Positions 1 through 11,612 of a stretch of 64,000 bases of DNA are shown here, one piece after another. Numbering within the stretch: the first letter of the stretch is position 1; each line of letters opens with the position of its first letter. The stretch comes from Ananas comosus (lineage: Eukaryota > Streptophyta > Magnoliopsida > Poales > Bromeliaceae). Under the pieces are notes generated by a model. It was given only the letters and a program-made list of their open reading frames with translations, was not told the DNA's origin and did no database searches. The stretch is taken from assembly GCF_001540865.1 (NCBI RefSeq), contig NC_033621.1, positions 3,553,406 to 3,617,405 of the forward strand. The letters are read 5' to 3'. A program made the translations under genes and the position numbers.

Positions 1-680
1 TACATCTCTAGTAGTAGATGTAGAAGTAACATTGCTCATAACGGTTCGAGATGCATCAATTGTATCATTTGTTAAATATTATTATAAATTAAAATCTTAA
101 GTTGTAAACGAACAAAGAACGGTGGAAGAGATGAAGAACCGACCCACAGCTGACGTGGTGGACCAGTTCTACCCCATAAATAAAACTTCTCCCTCCCCAG
201 TTGTGAGTTACCCAAACATGGCATGTGAAGTTAAGTTTAGATTATCTCCGGATTTTAATCTTTTTTATTATTTTCCAAATAATTTCTAAAAAAAAACCAA
301 ATTCCCCAACCACACATTTATTTGTTTTTTTTCATAAAGTGAAAATGGAAAAAGAAAATAAATTAAAAAATAAACACATAGGGATAGAGGAGCGTGCCGT
401 TCCTGTGAATGGGCATCGATCCACTCCGCCTCGCGAGGACGAGGACGACGACGACGACGACGACGGGGCGGCGAAGGTCGCGAGAGCCATAGCTCTTTGG
501 AGCCCTCGAAACCCTAAGCGAAGCCCTAACGCCGGATCGGACCGCGTTCGAACCCTAGCTTTGCTCCGGTGTTGCAGCCTCCGCCTCCGGAGGCCCCGCG
601 CCGCCCCGCGAGGAGGAGGAGGAGGAGGAGGAGGGGGAGGGGGAGGGGGAGGGGACGCGGCCTCGCCCCGCGGGGAGAAG
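1..680. other. upstream and 5' UTR region of the MO25-like gene
   Basis: No gene is supported before the MO25 start codon. Positions 1-400 are AT-rich. From about 400 the sequence turns GC-rich with 5'-UTR-like text and two simple repeats: (GAC)n around 438-464 and a GGA/GGGGGA run around 608-655. Open frames of 237, 139, 88 and 70 codons crossing this stretch consist of these simple repeats and are not credible genes. A TATA-like string (cccataaataaaa, about 173-185) is present, but nothing ties it to a transcription start. Confidence 0.5.
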
Positions 681-3600
681 ATGAAGGGCCTCTTCAAGTC
701 GAAGCCGAGAACTCCAGCCGATGTCGTGCGGCAAACCAGGGACCTCCTCATCTACGTCGATCTCCAAGGGAGCTCCCGCGACGCCAAGCGCGAGGAGAAG
801 GTGCGTTGGATCGATTTGGTAGTTCTTTTCCCTAATTTGACTAGGGTGTCGTTTGATTTTGGGAATTGTTTGATGATATGTTTGCTGATTTGGCTGAGAA
901 TTGGTTTTGATTTGGATTTTGCTGTCGAAGCAGGATAAAAGATCACAGGTTGGATTTTTTTTTTTTGGGTCCTATTTGTTGATTTGCGTTCGTTCTAGGG
1001 CTACAATTATTTATATTGTAATAGTTGTGTTCGATTTAAGGCTTGTGTGATGAAGAAATTTTGAAGGATCTGATTAGGGTTATTTTTTATTAAAATTGAA
1101 TGCATTGTGTGATTTGCTTGTTTCACAAATTTTAGGGAGTTTAAATTTGAAATGTATGTGTCATGATCCAATATCGAGATCATTTCACAGGTTTTCTTTA
1201 TTTTGGCTACGTCAGAAAAGCATTTACGGTCATCTAAACTTCGTCATAGCAGATCTTAGCTATGTAGCGGTGATTTGAAGAACTTTTTACATTACAATTA
1301 AATCCTGAGGACTGGGTATTTGGTTAAATAATATATAACATTTCTAATGTAGCACAAAAGGAAACAAGGAATTGTAATATTTCTGCTGGTAGTAGTGCAT
1401 TGCTCTTGTAAATTAACTTATTTAGAGAATATGTGCTGCAACATTGAGCTTCCCTTTTATACCAGGTATGTGAGATGCTAAAGTTTATGGACACAAGATT
1501 AGAAATTTTGAGAATCATTGGAAGGTAATGGAAAATTGAGAATTAAATGTTATCGGCATGCTGATCTTATTTTTTGCTTACTGATGTAGAATAATGAACG
1601 GCATGGAAAATATACATTCATTTTCTTTCAAAGGTTTAACATTTGTAGTAATGTGCTTTAAGTGAAGTACTTTTTTATTTTTTGTCTGTCCTTCTTTGTG
1701 CTGAATTTTTCTTTTCATCAAGCCCATTTCTGGTTTTCCCAGTTGATTATTTGATTTTCTGCTTGATTTATATGATTTTCATTTTTTTTTTTTCCTGATT
1801 GCAACACCATAGAAGCAAACTGATGAACAATAAAAAAAATTAGGCCTTTCTGTTTTTTCCTTTTAATCTTCTGGTCAGATTTGTTGTCTAAGTTAATGTT
1901 CGACCTTTGTTTTGCAGATGATTGAGTTGAGCAAAAACATACGAGAGTTGAAGTCTATTCTTTATGGGAATAGTGAATCAGAGCCAGTGGCCGAAGCTTG
2001 TGCACAGTTAACCCAAGAGTTTTTCAGAGATAATACTCTACGCCTATTAATTATCTGCCTTCCAAAATTAAATTTAGAGGTTCGTATGAACTAATTATAT
2101 AAATTGATATTACTTATTTCAACCAACATGAATAATTGACTTGAAATTAAGATGGCTAAATCGTCTCTCAAGTGAAAAGAGGATTGAGCAACTAGTGAAT
2201 CAAGTTATTTATTCTGTTGGCAGTTGCAAGTATAATTTCCTAGTATAAGCTACACAGTCCTTGTGATTCTATCTTTTTTCTGTTTGTGGTAGCTACTAAG
2301 ATGCGTTTAGCGTTCTGAATTAGTTTAATGTATGGCTTCTCATGAACTGTTGCAGACTCGGAAGGATGCGACTCAAGTTGTGGCGAATCTACAAAGGCAA
2401 CTAGTCCATTCACGGCTGATTGCTTCAGACTACTTGGAAGCAAATAAAGATCTTTTGGATCTTTTAGTTTCTGGGTGAGATATGTTTTCCAAAACTTACA
2501 GTTTCATTTTCATTCCCCTGTGAAGTCTGCTTCTACCTTTCAAGTAGTTTACTTCTTACACTTTTAACAGTATGCTTCCAGTAGACACTTTAAAGATCTT
2601 GTATTGCAATTTATGTTTTTCCTTCCCCCTTTTCTTTTTCCTGTCTGTTACCTTTGAGGAAACTGGATCTTTTGTTGTTAATGGTGAATATAAGAAAACA
2701 TTAGGTAGTGGTTCAAGTTAAGCTTTAAGTTTCCTATTGCACATGGTTTGGGCATCATTGGTATTCTGATAGTGACCTAAGATGTTTGAGATTGACAATC
2801 TTATCTAGCTATGTTTTCATAGTCTTTAATGTAATGTTTGAGAATTAAGCCCATCAAAAGAGGTTACTTGTTTAACTAATTATACAATATTCCTAGACAT
2901 CTGAATTCACAATTGGGCAAATTAAGTTGTTTCAAGAGGAGTCACTGACTAGTGACTACACTATAATAGATACATCCTCATCTTGATCTATGATAAACAA
3001 TTATGATATTACAACACTGTACATTTTGGAAATCGGATACCTGAAATATTTTAGAATAGGCTGGTGAAAGTAAATATGTAAAGGAATTTGGTCAGAGACT
3101 ACATCATGCATGCATCCATGCATGTATGCACCCATGCATTTATATAAAAGATCGGGTTCTCTCATTATTGTAAGGTCTTGTACCTTGGAATGGTAAGGAC
3201 CTTTGGAACAATATTTTTGAACTTGGCTATCTATTTTTTATTCTGTATTATATAAAGCAAGCTAATATATCACCTTTCAGGTATGAGAACATGGACATTG
3301 CTTTACATTATGGTGCTATGTTGAGGGAGTGTATTCGACATCAAAGTATTGCAAGGTAATTATGTTGAATCTCAGTATAGGATCTTATTAACTTTGTATT
3401 CAAAATTTCCATGGCTAATTACTGCATATGTTAGAAGATGAAAAGAAAATTCAAAATTCAAAATACGAAAAGAAACATTCTTCTTCTTTTTTTTTTGGTC
3501 AATCTCATTTCTCCGTATCCTTTTTTTTAAACATCTTTTGCTGTATTTTGTACATTTGGGAATCCTGTTGTTTGTTACTAATAAAGTATAAGAAGTACTA

Positions 3601-6600
3601 GAGAGATGGAATTTTTTGGAGATTGAAAATAGATCAACTCCTTTCAAGTTTAGCTTCTAGTTTAGTTTATCTATTTCCTGGAATTCGATAGCTCACTGCT
3701 GATGTTTAATACAGTTGCTAAGTTGAGGTTCTTGATCACAATCCAGATAATCATATTGGCATTTTTTGTATTCTTAAGCTACATCAACGATTTAGATGCA
3801 TCACTTTATGCCTTTGTTAAATGCATCTGTCTGCTTCAGGGTCTGTTTTGTTCAATAGTTTTTATATCATTTGGTGCTTTTGAATTACAATCTGTTATCA
3901 AAAATTTTTTTACTAAAATCATTTGTTTGAAAAGTTCAGTATTTATTTCTGTGATTGTTTTCTTGCAGATACGTTTTAGAATCTGAGAATATGAGGAAGT
4001 TTTTTGACTATATAGAGCTCCCAAACTTCGACATAGCATCGGATGCTTCTGCAACATTTAAGGTTGATCTATTCTTTTTCAATATGCTTCTTTAATTGCA
4101 CATTTTGGATTGTATATATTTCTTTTGCGAAACAGATTTATCTTTCATAAGTTCTCTTTGTGTGCTGAAAATTTGGGCTTTCAGTGTAATTAGCTTGCTC
4201 TAGTGGTATTCTTTTTTTAATATAAAAAAACCTTCCAGTAAACTGGAAACTGTGCTTGCAATCTTCGCAAAAGTGAGAGAATATTCGCTGTTCAGTTTGT
4301 GATATTTTTTGGCAGTGTTTGTGCTGGGTACGTCATTGCATTCATATTATGAGATATTGAAAGGGAAAAGTTGGACCCTAATCAATATCAAGCGACTACT
4401 TTCTGCAACCTGCCGAGAAAATGGTATTGTGGGATCTCCCAAGTCCTAAAAGAGAGTTATTTTTCAGGTTGGTAATGGAGTAAGAGAATAGTACAGGTAC
4501 CTATGACATTAGATGAGGTGGAGGTTCTGGTTTTCTGTTCCTTTAATTTCACCTCGATTAGTGGTGCTACAAAGTTAACCTCGGAGATCAAATTTCACTA
4601 TTAGAAAGAAGTGATAGTTTCTCATGCATTACATGCGTCTAGGGTGAATTGGCATTTATAATAACCTATCCTGTATTATTGAGAGATAAAATTATGGCTT
4701 TTGAATAGGTAGTAGGAATAATTTCGATATTGTGTTGTGCCCTAGATTCTTGCATGGCTGCTTTACGTTGGCATGTAGAGTAGAAATTACTTCGATGTCT
4801 GGACATTCAAACCTTTTTCTTTGCTGATTTGCATTCAAGTTTTACTTTATTTCAACCATTGGTGATTCATTTTCTAAGTATGCTACTACCTATCACTGAT
4901 TTTGTCGTAATGTTCCTTTTAGGCTTTATGTTGATTCTGTCATTGTAAAATGCTATGGAGGAAGCTTTTTGCTATGAGAGGTATCTAGTTTGGGTGGGTG
5001 GAAGTAAAACTGGAGCCACATTTTTATTGCAGTTCAAGTCCTACCAGAAAATAGACCTTCAAGATTACATTTTTTAATGTCATCTGGCCCTTTTTTTGTC
5101 TAAACTTTGTCATTACATTATTACATTATGGTCAGAATAACTAGGCCAAGTTACTTATGTGCGTAGGATATATATGGTATGTACTAATTCTTTACCATAT
5201 TATATCTTTTCTTTGAAGTGAAGAAAAATTTTCTTTCATCGCATTTAGATTTCTGTTTTGCAACACCTGGAAGCAGGATAAATTTATCCCAAATATGTGT
5301 TGGGTAATTTTAATTTATTGACGCCTCTTTAATGTTTTGGAACTTGATTGTCTAGAAAATTAGATTGTTATCAAATAGTGAAAAATGATGCATCCAATGT
5401 TGGTCATAGGCTGTGAGGATGATACATATGTAAATCCCTTGCATAGTGTTCCTCAACAAATGATCCTTGGATTTGTTTCAGTTTATCCGCATGTCTTTGC
5501 CCAATTTTAGTTAGTTGTAAAAGTTGTGTTACTGTCCTGCAGGAGCTTTTGACAAGGCACAAATCAACTGTTGCGGAGTTCCTTTCTAAAAATTATGACT
5601 GGGTGAGTGACCATTCCTTTTAACTCAAAAACTTCACTTGACTTAAATATGTTACTTTTGTATTGTAAAATTAGTTGTTCACATTGGGCTGTCTTGGTGG
5701 ATCATTTTGACAAGATATCTTTACTCTTGTTTTTGGTTCTCGTATCTTGAAACATTTGACTATCTAGAGCCTCATAACTATAACTTTCTGATGGTTCAAT
5801 TTAGTTTTCTACGTGCTGAATACTCCATATGGTGATAATTTGCAGGTTTATGTGTATAATTTGTGTAAGCATGTATAGTGGAACTTTTTTTGAGTTGTGG
5901 CTTTCCAGAGGAATTGTCTGAACAATCATTAAAATGAATAATTTGGTTTTTGTTTTTAAATCTATTATCAAGTTTGAAAAATGTGACACGAATCAAACAT
6001 GCATCAAACGAGTATCTGTATCATAAATTATTGCATCCCAGTAAGGAACACGTCTTAAAGACTGTAGAACAATACTAATGAAACACATCTCTGGACTTTG
6101 AGGAAGGATGTTAACATGTTGTTGAAGTTCTCACAGTTTGTGCTAGAGATATAGTTAATTTAATGCCCATAAATGCCTGGTAAGTACATGTTATAGGTGT
6201 ATAAATATCAATATGTACATGTAATTGTCTGTATAGTTAAATGGTTCTGCTTGAGATGCTAGCTCACCAAATTTAGTACTTGGCCACTGATCAGCATTGG
6301 CATTTATGCTTGTTTTATGTTCATCATGCTTTTCGGTAAGTTTTGACTTCATGTTACCAGCTCCAGGTTAGTCTATGGTATAAGGACATTAGTTCTAAAC
6401 ATGGTAATCATCTAGAAATTTGACTTACGACCTCTAATCTAAGAAGCTTTTATTGTTTTTACTTTCATATTTTTGTTTTTCTCTGTAATTTTCTGTAGTG
6501 TTGCTGTCATGCTATAAATTTCACAGATTTAATAACTATCCTATGGTTGTTCCTGCAACTTTTTCTCGTTGTTCCAGTTTTTTGCAGAATTCAATTCAAG

Positions 6601-9510
6601 GCTGTTGGCCTCTAGCAACTACATAACAAAAAGGCAAGCCATCAAGGTATTAATTGCTTTGCAATGGGTTTTGTTTCTTTTCCTACAAAGAATGAGAAAT
6701 GATGTAGATTAAGCAGAAGTAGATTCATTGCGAAATTCTTGTCTAATCACTATTGCCCTTATCTTCTTTCTGTTTCCTTTGGAGGTCCATTTATCTTGTA
6801 ATTACATTGCCCTTATCACACTTATAACCATACGTGCAGTAGGACATTTTTAAGGGTTTGGTTTGTTGGTTTGTTGTTGTTGTAGTTAACCCTGATCATT
6901 TCTGGCCAACATCTTTATTGAAGTTCTGTATTTTTTTTGTTTCAGCTTTTGGGAGACATGCTTCTTGATAGAACAAATTCTGCAGTTATGATACGATATG
7001 TCAGTTCAAAGGACAATCTTATGATGCTGATGGATCTTCTCAGGGTATGTGAACCTTGATTATCTAAAAAGATATGTTTTACATGTTTTATTTCTATTTG
7101 TTGCTTGTTCCTTAAAATGATGAATAGCTCAAAAACGTAGGCCAGCTCATTTTTACTACTTCTAACTTTGTGCATTATATTCTGTTGAGGATTTAGACAT
7201 TACATTAGACATTACAATTTTTTCATTGACTATATATTGACTTCTAATATGAGACATAATTAAGCAAAATCATTGATTAGAAAAATGATGTTTGTATCTA
7301 TCAGCAACCAACCTATGGTTTCTAGCTAAAGCTTTAAGCAGAAAAAGGTTGTGTACTGTGACCACCACCTCGTCCTCATGCTAAGCTAAAATCCATTATG
7401 GATAAGCAGTTCTAATGCCCCACTGTTCAGAGGATACCCCCATAAAGGCTCGAAGGGGCAGATTTCACTTTCTAAATTTTCCTTAATTCTGTTTTGCCTT
7501 GTGCTTTCCCTCATGTCACTTGATGTATAATAATCTGAAAAGGAGTTTTTTTTCCTTGAAATGGAAATGGCGTGATGGGGCAAAATTATCCCGAGTCACA
7601 ACGGGGTCCCCGGGTACGCTAACATACCCGTCGTATGTACGAGAGCGCATCCCGCACATACGAAGCATCCACAACCAACCTATCTCAAACACAAATACAG
7701 GAGTGCATAAAATAAACATATATCATAGTCTATGAACATCTATATAAATACAGCAAACACTATACATGCAACAACCGCTCATCCAAACAACCCAAAATAA
7801 ATATACAAATGCCAGCCCAAAGATAAATGTACAATCTGCTATATATAAAATTTCTCCCGGTGGTCCTCTAGCTCACAAGTGTCTAGGTATGGGATGCTAT
7901 CTAGCCCGCAATTTTCTTATCTCGATCAAATGATGGTACTGAGGACTCTGAAAAGAAAAACAACAAAAGAGGATGTGAGAATTACTAAACGGCAGTCACA
8001 CTAAATCACGCATGTGTACCCAATCAAGCGAAAATCTAGAGGGACATTTCTTTTCTCCTGCGACAATTTGTTGTCTGTAGCCAACATAGTTATTCAAAAG
8101 AAAAAGGCACATCTCCTTCGATCACTCTTCAGTCCACTCTTAAAGAGTTCACATAACCCAATCTGCGGATTTTCGTTACAAATCACGTCTCTCACGTCTT
8201 ATATCCTAAGAATCTATCCATAGCCTAGGGTTTCCTAAATCCACCTAATATATTCCTAGGCTCTAATATCAACTTAATTCATCAAGCCTCAAGTCACAAC
8301 GGAAGCCCCTGGGTGCCTAACAAATCCACCGTATGTACGAGGATGCACCTTGCACATACAAAGCGTCCACAACCAATCTGTCTCAAACACAAATACATGA
8401 GTATGTATAAAATAAGCATGTATCAGAGTGTATGAACATCTACAACAACCACTAATCCATACAACCCAAAATAAATATAGACGGTCGTACTCTTATGCAT
8501 GCTTATTTTTATACACTCCTGTATTCGTGTTTGAGACAGGTTGGTACGCGTCGTATGTGCGGAGGACGTTCTCGTACATACGATGGGTCTGTTAGCTCAC
8601 CCGGAAGATTCCGCTGTGATCCGAGGCGTGACACTTACAGCCGCAAAAGTTGAAATGGACAACTTCCTTCTCTCTTTTTACAGAGGACCTTCTCCCATCA
8701 CAAAGGGAGGTTTAACACTATCAAGGCTTCTACTAAGTATCAGCATGCCTATGTCTTTTCCTCATATACGAGCGATTGTCCTATAGCTTTTAATATTGAT
8801 TTCTGTTGATTGAAGCTTTAGATAGTTCGAACAAATTATAAGTTGGTGTTAACATGATTCTCACAATTACAAGGTGTAGATAGCATGTTGGTGATGTGGC
8901 TTAGTCAGTATTTTTCATTGTTTCCCCACTTGCAGGACAAAAGTAAGAACATCCAGATAGAGGCATTCCACGTATTCAAGGTACAATTCAGATGGCTCGG
9001 CTTGTTCTACCTTCAATAGATCATTCTTTTTTAGATGTCCAATTCATGACTCGAAATGTTTGTTTCGAATTTCAGTTGTTTGCTGCTAACAGAAATAAAC
9101 CACCCGAGATTGTAACCATATTTGTGGCAAATAGAAACAAGCTCCTTCGGTTTCTCGCCGATTTCAAGACAGACAAAGGTAATTCTTATGTGATCTCTTT
9201 TTCTACACCTTACCTGGAACGTTTGCAATGAATTCTTTCCACATTTATCTAATTCCTGCACTTTTATCGGTTGAAGTTCGCTTCAGCAACTGCGTGATTG
9301 ATATCTATGACTTTTACAACTTTGCTTCTATCTTCTATGTTCTGATTGTGCTGCATGTGAGATATCTAAATAATTAGTCATAATTGACTTTTTCTTTTTC
9401 TTTTTTTCTCTTGAGCAAAACTAATGACACTATAACCTGAATTTTCTCCAGAGGATGAACAGTTTGAAGCGGACAAAGAGCAAGTTATGAAAGAAATATC
9501 CGCACTCTAA
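681..9510 (+). CDS. MO25-like (CAB39 family) scaffold protein, 11 exons
   Basis: Exons joined by hand: 681-800, 1918-2079, 2356-2474, 3281-3355, 3969-4062, 5543-5602, 6578-6646, 6946-7044, 8936-8980, 9076-9178, 9452-9510. All introns are GT-AG, phases match, and the frame is 334 codons plus TAA, close to the ~340 aa usual for the family. The protein begins [12 protein letters not shown], typical of MO25, and continues with family blocks [48 protein letters not shown] and a C-terminal [17 protein letters not shown]. It is a helical armadillo-like fold. Animal MO25 stabilises LKB1-STRAD and activates STE20-type kinases; plant homologues are thought to act with GCK/STE20 and NDR-type kinases in polarity and division. 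The specific role here is inference. The intron 7045-8935 carries a repeat insertion (see separate entry). The first ATG in the MKGLF context is preferred; longer upstream frames are repeat-driven. Confidence 0.93.
7591..8636. mobile_element. nested repeat insertion in an MO25 intron (three related units, two direct and one inverted)
   Basis: Three related units of 150-230 bp are visible: 7591 to about 7820, 8291 to about 8483, and an inverted copy at about 8484-8636. Shared words include gtatgtacgag, cacatac, tctcaaacac and aaataca. Read on the minus strand the inverted copy starts TGTCACGCCTCGGATC, a TG start like that of many plant LTRs. I cannot find a coding domain or clean target duplication, so the class is uncertain; an LTR-derived fragment nest is my preferred reading. 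Confidence 0.55.
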
Positions 9511-9662
9511 GATGGCAGATTTGCTCTTATGTCTTATGATGTAATCCCAGATGTAGAAGGAAAGTCTGAATTAATAGTGAACGATGGTCCCTGCATGTTG
9601 CACAGTGTATGTATTGTATGGTACCAGCTCACAGTATATGATCTGTTTGATCATGTTGTTGT

Positions 9663-9668
9663 AATAAA
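9663..9668 (+). promoter_or_regulatory. likely polyadenylation signal of the MO25-like gene
   Basis: AATAAA lies 153 bases after the stop codon, preceded by TG-rich sequence (about 9600-9660) as plant far-upstream elements often are. Position and composition are suggestive only. Confidence 0.4.
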
Positions 9669-9799
9669 ATTATTTCATGTTACTCTAATATGTGTTGTTC
9701 TCATGTTCCTGAGGCCCCTCTGCTTCTGATTAGTTCATGGGTAGTTCAGATCTATTTGTCATTGCAAGTCGTTGACACAATAACTTCAAATTGAACCAG

Positions 9800-10730
9800 A
9801 GCTAAATTTTCTTGTGTATAAAGCATTGGCAATTATTTTCAGCAAGCTGTTAGCAGAAGTTTTAAAGTGGAAATGTACAGGGATACCTATTTTGAAACAT
9901 ATTTCTTGAAATTTTGATTCGTTATTAAATTGAGAAATTTGTTGAATTTTAACTGTGATTGTGGTAAATTTAACTATTTTGAATCCTCTTCTAATTAACT
10001 GAAGAACTGTAAGTTTTGCTGAGTATAGGAAGTGACAGCTAACGGAGCCATTGGTTTTAATAACTTTCCAATTTAATTTAAAAAACAATTCAATCAAAAC
10101 AATTAAAAAGTTTTAGACAGAAGCTCTAGATATGCTATTCAAAGTTTCAAACCAGTAGTTTTAGACCGAAGCTCCAGAAGTTCACAATTATATACAAAAA
10201 AAAGCTAGTGATAAAGAAAATGGCAATCATACAAAAGCCACAGGTAATATTACAACTGGTTCAAGCATTAAAAGCTACTGATTTATACACGAGAAAAAGA
10301 TCATACAAATTTGACTCTTTTCTAAATTGAATTGCCTCCTAAAATCCTCGACTGACCATCTGTTTCTAGAAAAACCGGCAATATAAAGATCCCAAAAATA
10401 CAAGAAATTGCCTCACCTCTAATTAGGCTACAAATTAACTTCAACCTGAACCCACGCGAGCAAATCGAACTAGTAATAAGGTTACCGGGAGATATCAAAC
10501 CCAGTCTGAACAAATCGTTCGGCATTTTCCCTTGAGTTCTTCTATGTACAGAGTTTTCCAAATTGCTGCCTTTATAGGTTGTTGATATATAGATAGTTTG
10601 AAACACATGATACAACGGCACTGATTGATTCATGCATGAAATTCAAGGCACCGAGATTTCCAAGTGAATTACTGCTATTACATCGAAGAGTCAACGGCAC
10701 AGTAATTTGCAGGCGAAGGATACTGACCTT
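9800..10730. other. intergenic stretch, no supported gene
   Basis: AT-rich sequence between the MO25 3' end and the XDH relic. A 103-codon minus-strand frame at 10322-10633 and another at 9786-10097 have no recognisable domain, no family resemblance and intron-like composition. I see no gene here. Confidence 0.5.
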
Positions 10731-10734
10731 GGAT

Positions 10735-10905
10735 GAGGCCTAACTTGAGCTGCCTTCCTATGTGTAGGACAGTGCCATCAGTATAGACTTTGAAGGAGAG
10801 CGCCAGCCTGTAGAACAATTGATCTTTATCGACATATTAATAAAGAATGCTGAAGAGTAAACAGAACTCCGTAAACACGCCATCTGCCACATCGCCCTCG
10901 GACTG
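10735..10905 (-). pseudogene. xanthine dehydrogenase relic (exon 10 and flanking intron fragment)
   Basis: On the minus strand, an acceptor-like ctacag is followed by GCTGGCGCTCTC and then gtctatactgatggcactgt, matching exon 10 of the two intact XDH genes (start of exon 10 at 18032 and 41524, the [14 protein letters not shown] segment). Resemblance extends into the preceding intron: aagaatgctgaagag here against aagaatgatgaagag in copy B. One extra A after the CAA codon shifts the frame and leads to a stop, and a few bases after the TVL codons are missing. Only about 100-170 bp are recognisable. It is either a remnant of a third XDH copy or a fragment moved by a transposon. Confidence 0.6.
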
Positions 10906-11144
10906 ATAGTTGACTACATATCAGAAATTACTGATTTTATAGCTCGCTCAACTAAAAGTAGGAAACGTTACAAGCAACTAACTTGTCGTTGTTTTCCAAG
11001 GAAGTTCTAGATCAAATTTTGTTTTATCATCTAAGCTAGTTTTCAAATCATAAGTACCCAACACATGTACAGATGAGCATAAACAGAAATGCACAGCTTC
11101 TATGTGTGTGTGAAGAGACTAATTAAATAAAGATAGAAATTTGA

Positions 11145-11555
11145 TAAAGCATGCAAATAATACTCACATGGTTATCAAATTCAGCAAAAAATGTGCCACA
11201 TGATTCCAACATGTCATTAGGAGCTCCTCGAGAAAATTGCTCACACTTTGCTGTAAATAATCTCATTTGCGAATTTTGTTCTCATTACTGTCAAAGGCAA
11301 ATTATGAATAATTGTTTACAAATACGTACCTTCAACTTGACTGCTGAACAAAGAACTTTCTCCTAATCACTATAAAAAGGAAGAGAAGAATAAAAAGATG
11401 AGACAAAGTAAGATAGCATGCTAGCGATAAATACATAGTATCGAAAAAAGAGCTAGGATTGAATCATACCTAACATGTTGCATTTCCATTTGAGTAGCAA
11501 GTCCCAAAGTGTCTTGGCACACAATATGTGCCCTATCAGATGCTGATTCCTGCAA
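11145..11555 (-). other. possible small exons downstream of the PPR gene (minus strand)
   Basis: Three short segments have canonical borders on the minus strand: about 11553-11470 (after gttgcag, ending before gtatga), about 11367-11331 (after gattag, ending before gtacgt) and about 11250-11166 (after tttacag, ending before gtgagt). One reading frame stays open through all three with compatible phases, ending in residues such as CEQFSRGAPNDMLESC. The first lies only about 60 bp beyond the PPR stop codon, so these may be 3'-UTR exons of that transcript or remnants of a separate small gene. I do not recognise the protein. Confidence 0.25.
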
Positions 11556-11612
11556 CATTGGACTTTGATTGCTATCTTTTCTAAGGTGAAAAATGCATCT
11601 TGTATCATCAAT

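Noticed and set aside
225..938. 237-codon plus-strand frame over the MO25 first exon
   Set aside because: It runs through AT-rich upstream sequence, a GAC repeat, a GGA repeat and past the exon 1 donor into the intron. The MO25 start at 681 in the same frame explains the only coding part.
10322..10633. 103-codon minus-strand frame
   Set aside because: No domain, no family resemblance, no splice or promoter context; expected by chance in this much AT-rich DNA.
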